Shown here: positions 8,155 to 15,878 of the stretch, in pieces
How the letters are laid out: every line of letters begins with the position of its first letter
How positions within the stretch are numbered: position 1 is the stretch's first letter
Made by a program: the position numbers and the translations under genes
DNA from: CAYTLQ01 sp964438715
GTDB lineage: Bacteria > Bacteroidota > Ignavibacteria > Ignavibacteriales > Ignavibacteriaceae
Assembly (NCBI GenBank): GCA_964438715.1
Contig: CAYTLQ010000264.1
Span: forward strand, 1 to 22,993
Direction: 5' to 3'
DNA length: 22,993 nt
The notes under the pieces: model-generated
The model's input: only the letters and a program-made list of their open reading frames with translations
Databases searched by the model: none
What the model was told of the DNA's origin: nothing

Positions 8155-9396
8155 ATGAATATGAAAAAGTTTTTAGTTACCGCTGTATTTATCCTGTATG
8201 GTTTTATTGTTTCCGCACAAGATAACCTCGAAAAAACTCTTCGCGGCTATAATCCTCCTGATGAACTTGTTACTCTTTCCGCTAACTTACCGTTTAATAC
8301 CGCTATTGAACTGCTTAATAAAATCAGCGAGAAAAAGACCGGTCGGAAAATTCTCTCTCTTGTTAAGCGGGATGCCCCTATTGGTGTTGAAATAATTAAT
8401 GTTCCTTACGAAAAAGCGCTTCTCATGATTGTTCAATATGCAGGACTTATTTACGAAAAGACAGAAGAGTCCACAATCATTAAAACGAAAATCGAATCGT
8501 CAATAGAGATAAAACCCGAAACTTACGCACCTGTTGATTCCCGTGAATTAAAAATCTCTGCAATATTTTTCGAAATGGATATTAATGCAGTACGCGATAG
8601 AGGCATAAACTGGCAATTCCTGCTGAGTAATAAAGCCGGCTCAATTGGAACAAATGTAAAAACAACCGGTGAGAGCACCTCTGGTGACGGCTCCACTTCT
8701 ACTTCTGATTTTACTATTACAACATCCAACGAATTCGGTCTTGGCGGATTTTTTGGCGAAGCTCTTTCCCTTTTCCGTTACTTTGAATCGGAAAACCTTG
8801 GTGAAATTATTGCAAGTCCAAGCATAACAGTTCGTAACAGAACACTTGGCAGAATTCAGGTAGGATCCGATTTTTCAATTAAACAAAGAGATTTTTCGGG
8901 AAATGTTATTGATCAGTTTTTTTCAACCGGTTCAATTATAAAGGTAACGCCCTACATTTACACCGAGAGCGATGTTGAATATTGCCTGTTAGATCTTGAG
9001 GTAGAGCGTTCAAGCGGTTTTCCTTCTGAGTTAAGCACCGAAATCAGGAAAACTACCGCCAAAACGCAGGTCTTAATGCTCGATGGCGAGGAAACTGTTA
9101 TCGGAGGGTTATTTCTTACCGAAGAAAAAACTGTACGGAATGGAATTCCTTTCTTAAAAGATCTTCCCTGGTGGGTTCTTGGAATTCGATACCTCACAGG
9201 AAGTGATCAATTATCGGTAATTAAAAAGGAATTAGTTATCGTTATTAAAGTTGAATTATTGCCTACACTTCGAGAGCGTCTTGCATTACCGACGGGCGAT
9301 AATCTTATCGAAAAAGAAGTAAAAGATCATCAGAAAAAACTGAAATTTTATCAGTTTGACAGTACTCCTAACGAGATTCTAAAAAAAGAAAACTAA
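8155..9396 (+). CDS. pilQ: Short outer-membrane secretin (PilQ/GspD family)
   Basis: This is a 413-residue secretin with a Sec signal peptide (MNMKK, then a hydrophobic core to about residue 20, cleavage near VSA-Q). One N-terminal N0/STN-like domain covers about 37-111. The secretin core runs from about 130 to 385, with conserved features ASPSITVRN, VTPYI, LDGEETVIGGLF and PFLKDLPW. PilQ and GspD usually have 600-750 residues with several N domains or AMIN domains, so this is a minimal form. There is no lipobox Cys at the cleavage site. A Gly/Ser/Thr-rich insert (about 165-190) sits where the gate and extracellular cap lie. It forms the pore through which the pilus crosses the outer membrane. 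Start could also be the second ATG two codons later. Confidence 0.9.
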   Translation: MNMKKFLVTAVFILYGFIVSAQDNLEKTLRGYNPPDELVTLSANLPFNTAIELLNKISEKKTGRKILSLVKRDAPIGVEIINVPYEKALLMIVQYAGLIYEKTEESTIIKTKIESSIEIKPETYAPVDSRELKISAIFFEMDINAVRDRGINWQFLLSNKAGSIGTNVKTTGESTSGDGSTSTSDFTITTSNEFGLGGFFGEALSLFRYFESENLGEIIASPSITVRNRTLGRIQVGSDFSIKQRDFSGNVIDQFFSTGSIIKVTPYIYTESDVEYCLLDLEVERSSGFPSELSTEIRKTTAKTQVLMLDGEETVIGGLFLTEEKTVRNGIPFLKDLPWWVLGIRYLTGSDQLSVIKKELVIVIKVELLPTLRERLALPTGDNLIEKEVKDHQKKLKFYQFDSTPNEILKKEN

Positions 9397-9399
9397 GTA

Positions 9400-9777
9400 A
9401 TGATCACCATCCTTATCGTAGATGATGATGAGGCACTGGGAAATGCATTACACGAAGAACTTTCCGAAGTCGGATACACTGTTTTTTATGTTTCTTCAGC
9501 AGAAGAGGCAATACAGTTTATTTCTCAAAATACTATCGACTTATTACTCCTTGATCTGAAAATGCCCGGAAAAGATGGCTTCTTTGTTTTAAATTACATC
9601 AAAGAAACAGGCTGTCGTTTTAAGGTAATTGTGCTCACTGCTTATGCAGATGTTAAAAGCGCTATTCATGCGGCAAAACTTGGGGCTGATGATTTCATTA
9701 GTAAACCGTATGATTTCGAAGAGCTCCTCATCACAATCAGAAAGGTCTCTAGCACAGATTTAGCCAATGAAAATTAG
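9400..9777 (+). CDS. Single-domain response regulator (CheY-like)
   Basis: The 125-residue protein is a receiver domain only. The acidic cluster is Asp8-Asp9-Asp10, the phosphoacceptor is Asp52 in LLLLDLKMPG, Thr80 and Lys102 (SKP) complete the active site, and no output domain follows. It begins three bases after the secretin stop and its end overlaps the start of the histidine kinase gene by 11 bases (9767-9777), so it is part of the pilus operon and probably the direct phosphorylation partner of that kinase. Stand-alone receivers next to pilus genes act on motor ATPases or pass phosphate on (the PilG/PilH type in twitching systems); the target here is unknown. Confidence 0.9.
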   Translation: MITILIVDDDEALGNALHEELSEVGYTVFYVSSAEEAIQFISQNTIDLLLLDLKMPGKDGFFVLNYIKETGCRFKVIVLTAYADVKSAIHAAKLGADDFISKPYDFEELLITIRKVSSTDLANEN

Positions 9778-10858
9778 CTACCGTATTATTCTCATTAATC
9801 TTACTATTCTCTTTTTTATTATTTTCGGCTCGGCTACAGCATTTCTTTCTATCATGTACAATGTTATCACCTCGCAAGAGTCTCGTCATTTACTGAATTC
9901 TGCGAGTGATCTTGTTCTTAGTTTTGGGAAAGAAATTGAATTATGTGAACAGTCATTTAAAACTTTTTATAAAAACCGGGGACAAAAACTTGATAATGAA
10001 ACACTAAATTCTCTGAAGCGTCTTGATTTCATTTTAAAAGCGAGCGGCGGTCCGCTTGACCGTCCTGACCTTCTGCTTGCGAAATCGAATATTGGAATTC
10101 CGCTGGGGAAATTTACTATTCAGGATTTTTTCTACACCAACCCGAATCTTATCGTACGATTGTTTAAATCAGAAACCGGGGTTGAGTATTTATACGGGTT
10201 TGAAATAAACAATTCGCTTATTTCAGCACTTTCTACACAAGCCCGCATCGATGTTGCTATGTACATCGATGATGAATTGCTTGGTGTGAGTAATGAAACA
10301 TTGAACCAGAATTATTATTACATAATTGGCAATGCTTTCCGTGAGCTTTCCGAAAAAAATAACTATGATATATTCTCCTCCGAAACAGAAACTTCATATT
10401 TTCTTTCTACATTTTATCATACAAAGGAAACTGTTTCAAACAATAAAAAACTTTCCTTTGTTGTGTTCTCAAAACTCAATGAAACTGCTTTATTAAAAGG
10501 AAGTCTTCGCAACATTCTTATCCTTGTCATTCTGGTCAGTATAATTCTCTCAGTAATTCTAACTTATCTTTTCACCGGTAGTCTTCGCAGGCAAATTACT
10601 TACCTTACAACCGCTACCGAAATTACAAAAACCGGAAATTTTAACAATAGAATTACAATAACATCTAAGGACGAACTTGGGGATTTAGCTATTGCATTTA
10701 ATACAATGCTCGAAGCTTTGGAGATGCAGGAAAAAATACGATCGGAGTACACTAACTTTATTTCCATCATAAATAGTTATCCGGGTCTTGAGGAATTATC
10801 GGATAGAGTGTTGAAGCGCATTAAACAGGTAACTGGTTACTCAGTCGGAGTGCTCTAG
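9767..10858 (+). CDS. N-terminal part of membrane hybrid histidine kinase (TM-periplasmic-TM-HAMP-half GAF)
   Basis: This 363-residue open frame encodes the sensor end of a histidine kinase. TM1 is at about 8-32, a periplasmic region of about 210 residues follows, TM2 lies at 246-268 and a HAMP linker at 269-322 (with DELGDLAIAFNTM). From about residue 330 the start of a GAF domain is visible (LEELSDRVLKRIKQVTGYSVGVL), and then the frame ends at TAG 10856. No kinase domain is included. The frame at 10916 is the same reading frame and continues the GAF domain, so the two look like halves of one 1,178-codon gene. As it stands the product would be a membrane sensor without a transmitter. It overlaps the upstream receiver gene by 11 bases. 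Confidence 0.8.
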   Translation: MKISYRIILINLTILFFIIFGSATAFLSIMYNVITSQESRHLLNSASDLVLSFGKEIELCEQSFKTFYKNRGQKLDNETLNSLKRLDFILKASGGPLDRPDLLLAKSNIGIPLGKFTIQDFFYTNPNLIVRLFKSETGVEYLYGFEINNSLISALSTQARIDVAMYIDDELLGVSNETLNQNYYYIIGNAFRELSEKNNYDIFSSETETSYFLSTFYHTKETVSNNKKLSFVVFSKLNETALLKGSLRNILILVILVSIILSVILTYLFTGSLRRQITYLTTATEITKTGNFNNRITITSKDELGDLAIAFNTMLEALEMQEKIRSEYTNFISIINSYPGLEELSDRVLKRIKQVTGYSVGVL

Positions 10859-10915
10859 CTGGTTTAAAACAGTAAGGTAGAGTAGCTTGCTTAGTACGGC
10901 ATCTACCGGGAAATA
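10856..10915 (+). pseudogene. Nonsense-codon cluster interrupting the GAF domain of the hybrid kinase
   Basis: Read in the frame of both flanking halves (no shift), these 60 bases give stop-LV-stop-NSKVE-stop-LA-stop-YGIYREI and run into the next ATG. The stops are TAG 10856-10858, TAA 10865-10867, TAG 10883-10885 and TAG 10892-10894. Without the stops the segment reads as the second and third beta strands of a GAF domain, with the right length and alternating hydrophobic residues. The interruption is therefore by substitutions at four codons rather than an insertion or frameshift. No other stop interrupts the 1,089 bases before or the 2,385 after. Whether this reflects a real inactivation, local hypermutation or a sequence artefact cannot be told here. 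Confidence 0.7.
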
Positions 10916-13300
10916 ATGTTAATTGAACAGCGCGATGACCTGCTGAAAGCTGTTATTGAATCCAAAGAGCCATCCATTTACGATTTTAGCCAAAAACCGT
11001 TTAAAGTTTCAGCGGGCTTTTTATCTTTAGAACTTCAGGAAATCTATATTACACCAATAATAAGTGGAGAAAATGTAATTGCACTTCTTCAATTGGGGGC
11101 AATTTCAATAATCGATCAAAAATCCAAGGATTATATCGAGCGTGTTAAAAACCAACTTGCTCTTGGTTTAACACGAGCTCTTGCTTTCAGAAAACTTGAA
11201 AACCTTGTACTTGAGCTTCAGGAACTTAACAAGGAAATTCATCATCAGAACCAACAAAATCTCTTCCAGAACAAACGCCTCACTGAATTGCATAAAGAGT
11301 TAAGTGAAAAAGCTGCTGAGTTGGAAATTCAAAAGAAAAAAGCTGAAGAATCTACAGAATTAAAATCAAGGTTTCTTGCAACTATTTCCCACGAACTCCG
11401 CACACCAATGAATGCTATTCTGGGACTGACTGAACTCCTTTTGGAAGATACGCAACTCAGCAGTAAGAATCGTGAACGATTGAATGTTATGCTTCGCAGC
11501 GGTAAACGCTTACTCTCATTGATAAACGGTATTCTTGATCTTTCGAAAATAGAAGCCGGAAAAATGGAAATTGTTGATGAGAATTTTTCACTTAATGAAT
11601 TTCTTCGAGAAATAGAAGCAACAATTACTCCTCTGGCAAATGCGAAAAGTATTACCTTCCTTATTCATAAGAAGTTCAGGGGCGATATAGTTGTACGAAG
11701 TGATAGGGGAAAGATTTTTCAGATTGTAACAAACCTACTGGGTAATTCAGTTAAGTTTACCGAACAGGGAAGAGTTGAGTTGACAGTTTCATTTATCAAT
11801 TCACACATACTAAAGATTGATGTTAGCGATACGGGAATTGGAATTGCTGAGTCAGAATTATCAGGAATATTTGAAGAATTTCATCAGGTGGACAATTCCA
11901 CTACCCGCCGATACAGCGGTAGTGGTCTTGGTCTTTCAATCTGCAAAAAATTTGCTGAAATATTACATGGGGAATTAAGCGTACGAAGCGAACTTGGTAA
12001 AGGAAGTACTTTCACTGTTCATCTGCCAATTAAAATTATTCCTGTTATTCAACCTGAACAAATTCTCCCGGGAAAACAAAAGGAATTCATTGACCGTGTA
12101 GTTTTACTCATCAATACACCTCCCGTTTATCTGAACCCGCTTACAAATCATCTTTCTGATAGCGGTTTCGAGATTCTTACTACACACAGCGGAAAAAAAG
12201 GTTTGGAACTACTGAACAAGGTAAAACCGGATATTTCGATTACTTTTTTTCCATTACCCGATTTCAGTACTACTGAATATGTTACTGAAATCCTTTCCCC
12301 CGATATGCTGGTCAGTCAAAGTAAGTGTTATATTTATTTCCCATTGGAAAATGCCTCCGGTGTTTTTCTTGAACTGGGAAATAAAATATTTGTTGTCGGC
12401 AATGCTTCGGAAGCAGAGTATATTATTAAAACAAAAATTAACCCGGTTAGTGATTTGCAATTGCCACTGCATTTAATTTACGATCATTCAGTCACTTCCG
12501 ATTTTTTAGCAAGTATTAAAAATTCTGAGAACAAAATTTATCACACAAAACTACTTAACGAGCAGACTATTATTTCTCCCCCAAAAGACAATTATCTGTT
12601 ACTTTGTGGAAGTCTTGATGAAGATACCGCCCGGTTATTATCAACATTTTGCCATAATGTAGAAACTGCAGGCGGAAGATATTTTATAATTTTTCTGCAT
12701 CCATTGTTGATTGAGGAGTTGTTGAAAAAGAAAGAAATCTTTCGATATCTTTTTTCAGAAGAAATAAATACAGAAACTATCGTCCATATTTCCGAAATGT
12801 TTGGGTATGTGGAACATCGTTCGCTATCCGAAGATTTAACAGTTATACAATCAACTAACAACAATAACGATTCGGAATTCTACCCGGAACCTAAAGAAGG
12901 GATTTTACATAACAGCGAGTTGGTTGTATTAATTGTTGATGATGATCCTGATAGTCTTTTTACACTTAATGAAATTGTCAAACAATGTGGAACCAGTACA
13001 ATTCTGGCAAAAAATGGTCTTGAGTGTCTTGAAATACTCGAAAAAATTAAACCCGATCTGATACTACTCGATATAATGATGCCTTTTATGGATGGTTTTC
13101 AGACTATATCAGCAATCCGTGAGAAACCGGAGCTAAGAGATATTCCGGTATTAGCCGTAACAGCAAAAGCAATGATTGAAGACAGAATGACCATCTTCAA
13201 ATATGGTTTTACCGGTTATATATCTAAGCCGGTGAACTCGGGGGCTCTCGCCTTCAAAGTAACTCAGCTATTAATGAATAAGCAGAATAAATATGCATAA
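10916..13300 (+). CDS. C-terminal part of hybrid histidine kinase (half GAF-HisKA-HATPase-pseudo-REC-REC)
   Basis: The 794-residue frame starts at the first ATG after the nonsense cluster. Residues 1-105 complete a GAF domain, followed by a coiled coil (105-150). HisKA has the H box SHELRTP with His159, and the ATPase domain has an N box (NLLGNSVKF), DTGIGI and GSGLGL (to about 370). Residues 385-500 look like a degenerate receiver that has lost its acidic pocket and phosphoacceptor. A linker with little recognisable structure follows, then a proper receiver (670-790) with Asp675-677, Asp719, and SKP. A complete transmitter could therefore still be made if translation starts at 10916, but without membrane sensing. 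The upstream ribosome binding site is poor. It overlaps the next gene by eight bases. Confidence 0.82.
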   Translation: MLIEQRDDLLKAVIESKEPSIYDFSQKPFKVSAGFLSLELQEIYITPIISGENVIALLQLGAISIIDQKSKDYIERVKNQLALGLTRALAFRKLENLVLELQELNKEIHHQNQQNLFQNKRLTELHKELSEKAAELEIQKKKAEESTELKSRFLATISHELRTPMNAILGLTELLLEDTQLSSKNRERLNVMLRSGKRLLSLINGILDLSKIEAGKMEIVDENFSLNEFLREIEATITPLANAKSITFLIHKKFRGDIVVRSDRGKIFQIVTNLLGNSVKFTEQGRVELTVSFINSHILKIDVSDTGIGIAESELSGIFEEFHQVDNSTTRRYSGSGLGLSICKKFAEILHGELSVRSELGKGSTFTVHLPIKIIPVIQPEQILPGKQKEFIDRVVLLINTPPVYLNPLTNHLSDSGFEILTTHSGKKGLELLNKVKPDISITFFPLPDFSTTEYVTEILSPDMLVSQSKCYIYFPLENASGVFLELGNKIFVVGNASEAEYIIKTKINPVSDLQLPLHLIYDHSVTSDFLASIKNSENKIYHTKLLNEQTIISPPKDNYLLLCGSLDEDTARLLSTFCHNVETAGGRYFIIFLHPLLIEELLKKKEIFRYLFSEEINTETIVHISEMFGYVEHRSLSEDLTVIQSTNNNNDSEFYPEPKEGILHNSELVVLIVDDDPDSLFTLNEIVKQCGTSTILAKNGLECLEILEKIKPDLILLDIMMPFMDGFQTISAIREKPELRDIPVLAVTAKAMIEDRMTIFKYGFTGYISKPVNSGALAFKVTQLLMNKQNKYA

Positions 13301-13982
13301 AATACTTGTCGTAGATGACAACGAGGATACGCTTTATATTATCAGGGAGCGGCTGAAACGAGAAGGATTTACTGTTACGACCACAAAAAGCGGAAATTCA
13401 GCAATAGCTTTAGCAATTGAAGAAAAACCCGATCTGATACTTCTTGATATTATGATGCCTGATATTAACGGACTCGAAGTCTGCAGGCAATTGGCAAATA
13501 ACCCTGAAACCAATTCCATTCCTGTTATTTTTATCAGTGCTCGTGTTTTACCGGAAGATCTGAAAGCCGGATTTGAAGCAGGAGCAAAAGATTATATAAG
13601 AAAACCGATTGAAAAACTTGAACTTATCGAAAGGATAAAATCTGCAGTTAAGCAAAACCATCAGACACGCCAACAACTTGAAATTGAAAAAGCCAAAACA
13701 TTTACTGCCACAGTAGTTACTGCAAACCACAAATTAAAACAGCCGCTTACACTTATTAACCTTGCTGTTACTTCCATTAAGCGGCTTATTGGAAAGCAAC
13801 CGGTACAAGAGCAGGTAATAAATGAGAAACTTGAAGTTATTACGAATTCTGTTTCGGAAATTAAAAATATTCTTAACCAGCTTTTAAGTGTGGATAAATT
13901 GCAGATGGGTGAATACCTTAAAGATATCCCGATGATTAATCTCCCTAAAGAAGAAAAAACATCAGATAAGCCTCCTGATTAA
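13293..13982 (+). CDS. Receiver domain fused to a DHp-like helical hairpin without ATPase domain
   Basis: This 229-residue protein has an N-terminal receiver (1-120; Asp8-Asp9, phosphoacceptor Asp52, Lys104 region RKP), a coiled linker (120-138) and a C-terminal helical pair (138-205) that resembles a HisKA/DHp dimerisation domain. In the latter, His146 sits in NHKLKQPLT, like the H-x-L/I-x-x-P-L-T of an H box, and a second helix ends in LLSVDKL. The HATPase domain that should follow is absent; the protein ends 25 residues later. It could be a phosphotransfer or dimerising adaptor. Its ATG overlaps the end of the hybrid kinase gene by eight bases. Its last 21 bases overlap the 3' end of the opposite-strand kinase gene. 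The receiver is certain; the DHp-like assignment is moderate. Confidence 0.85.
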   Translation: MHKILVVDDNEDTLYIIRERLKREGFTVTTTKSGNSAIALAIEEKPDLILLDIMMPDINGLEVCRQLANNPETNSIPVIFISARVLPEDLKAGFEAGAKDYIRKPIEKLELIERIKSAVKQNHQTRQQLEIEKAKTFTATVVTANHKLKQPLTLINLAVTSIKRLIGKQPVQEQVINEKLEVITNSVSEIKNILNQLLSVDKLQMGEYLKDIPMINLPKEEKTSDKPPD

Positions 13983-15878
13983 CTGTTCTAATTTCTCAAA
14001 TTCGTATGGCTTCTTAAGAATCGCATCCACAGATAACTGTCTGTAACGCTCGTCGTTTTCAAGATCCTGTTCACCAGTTGTAAGAATAACGGGCAACTTT
14101 AAACCAAGTTTGCGTATCTGTTCAATACATTGTAAACCATCCATGCCCTGCATTTTGAAATCTATTATCACTATGTCTGCTTGTATTTCTTCTGTCAAGA
14201 GCCTCAGCGCTTCTTCTCCTGACTCAATACTAACAACATTAAATTCATTTGCCTCCAGTAATTCTGCCAGTAATTCACGAAGTACCGGCTCGTCATCAAC
14301 CAGCAGAACTATTGGTGAATATGAAATTTCCGAACTATTCTGTTTCTGAAAGGCCGGAATATAAATATCGAACCGTGTTCCTTTTCCTTCAGTGCTATCG
14401 ACCTCAATAAATCCATTATACGCTTTTACAATGCTGTATGTTATATACAGCCCAAGACCCGTACCCCCCTGTTTCCCTTTTGTAGTAAAATAGGGTTCAA
14501 AGATTTTATCGAGGTTTTCTCTCGAAATACCGGTACCATTATCCTGAATAATAAAATGGACATACCGCCCATATTCCAGTTGAGGAAAAAGTGAAATATT
14601 CCCCGAATCAACCGTAAGATTTCGTGCGGTGAGTGTTATTATACCATGCTCTCCCACAGCCTCTCTTGCATTTACAAGCAGATTCATCAGAATCTGATAT
14701 AATTGTGTAGAGTTACATAAAATTTCAAATAGTTTTCTATCGGTTCGAATAATTAACTCAATTTCAGGTGGAAAGGTTTGTTTCAGGTAATCAGCAAGCT
14801 CATCAATAATCTTTACAGGATTAATTACTTCTTTCTGTTTACCCCCTGATTTCCCAAATGAGAGCAATCCTCTTGTTAATTCGCGTGCTTTTTTCGCACA
14901 GTTTTCTATTATATCGTGAAGGCGTTCAGTATCTTCATCGTTATCTTTTTCCCTCAGAATAGAAATACTACCAAAAATACCGGAGAGCAGATTATTAATA
15001 TCGTGAGCCATTGTACTGGCGAGTTTACCTATTGTCTCGAGTTTCTGGTTTCTCGCCGCCTTCATTTCCATTGCCTGTGTCATTTCCCGTAATTGTATTG
15101 CCGATATCGATAAAGCAATTACACGGGATAAATCGTTAAGTGTACTGACTTCTTTTTCGGAATAATTACTGCCGAATCGGCCAAGAAAAATAATCCCTAT
15201 TATCTTATCGAGATATATTGCAGGAGTTAGTAAAAAAGTCCTCAGACCAGTTTTATTTTTAATTTGAACTGCTATACCTGCAGAGGATTCATTCAGAATA
15301 ATCGGCTTTTGCTCAATTTCAAGAATCTTGAGAAACATTGGTGCGGCACTAACCAAATCGTCAGATGGACTGTTTTCAATTGCAATATTCTCATAAGGAT
15401 CATACTCTAGACACAAAGCCTCTTCATCGTCTCTGAAAATAATCAAAGCGGCATAATCTGAATTCGACTCAATAAACGCGCCGGAGAGAACATCATAATA
15501 CACTTCATTGCGTTTCTTCCCGGTAAATACTGATGAAATCATTCTATGATAAAATTCGTGCAATGAATAGGAGGTTAATGTGTTGTCCCGTCGTATTTGT
15601 GCCGGGGAAAATACGATGTAGCGACCAATACCTTTTTTCTCTTCTACTTCGTGTAATACCTCGAAGTCTCCACTTTCAAGATGAAATTTTTTTTTCAGGC
15701 GTAATTTACCTGAAAGCATCTCTTTAAGGCCATCATCAATAACATTCCTGTCCATTTCGTTGCTTATCCACTTGACTGTACCCTTTGCATCAGTATAAAA
15801 GCATGGAACTCTACCCTTATTAAGGAATTTTCTTAAATCTGTGTTAGAGGCATCTTCGCGAAAAAGTTTACTTTTCAA
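13962..15878 (-). CDS. Cytoplasmic hybrid histidine kinase (PAS-like, GAF, NtrB-type transmitter, REC)
   Basis: The 638-residue protein has no signal peptide or membrane segment. An N-terminal PAS-like region (about 20-95; VPCFYTDAKGTVKWIS) is followed by a GAF-like domain (about 105-270; PAIYLDKIIGIIFLGRF is typical). The transmitter has H box MAHDINNLL with His292, an N box NLLVNAREAV, DNGTGI and GGTGLGL. The receiver (about 520-636) has Asp573 in VIIDFKMQG, Thr-Thr and KKP. The H box style is that of kinases paired with NtrC-type regulators, and the gene starts inside the end of the sigma-54 activator gene (11-base overlap). The two therefore form an operon and probably a cognate pair. It converges on the pilus operon with a 21-base overlap of coding ends. 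Confidence 0.92.
   Translation of the reverse strand: MKSKLFREDASNTDLRKFLNKGRVPCFYTDAKGTVKWISNEMDRNVIDDGLKEMLSGKLRLKKKFHLESGDFEVLHEVEEKKGIGRYIVFSPAQIRRDNTLTSYSLHEFYHRMISSVFTGKKRNEVYYDVLSGAFIESNSDYAALIIFRDDEEALCLEYDPYENIAIENSPSDDLVSAAPMFLKILEIEQKPIILNESSAGIAVQIKNKTGLRTFLLTPAIYLDKIIGIIFLGRFGSNYSEKEVSTLNDLSRVIALSISAIQLREMTQAMEMKAARNQKLETIGKLASTMAHDINNLLSGIFGSISILREKDNDEDTERLHDIIENCAKKARELTRGLLSFGKSGGKQKEVINPVKIIDELADYLKQTFPPEIELIIRTDRKLFEILCNSTQLYQILMNLLVNAREAVGEHGIITLTARNLTVDSGNISLFPQLEYGRYVHFIIQDNGTGISRENLDKIFEPYFTTKGKQGGTGLGLYITYSIVKAYNGFIEVDSTEGKGTRFDIYIPAFQKQNSSEISYSPIVLLVDDEPVLRELLAELLEANEFNVVSIESGEEALRLLTEEIQADIVIIDFKMQGMDGLQCIEQIRKLGLKLPVILTTGEQDLENDERYRQLSVDAILKKPYEFEKLEQLIRRLI

Noticed and set aside
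10856..10894. Reassigned TAG codon (for example pyrrolysine or an alternative code)
   Set aside because: TAG ends pilB, pilT and the pilO-like gene at places where the proteins should end, and one of the four stops is TAA.
10853..10916. Compensating frameshifts or translational bypassing as the cause of the split kinase
   Set aside because: The two open frames are in the same phase. The other two frames across this segment also contain stops and fit a GAF domain less well than the in-phase reading. No matching take-off and landing codons of the bypassing type were found.
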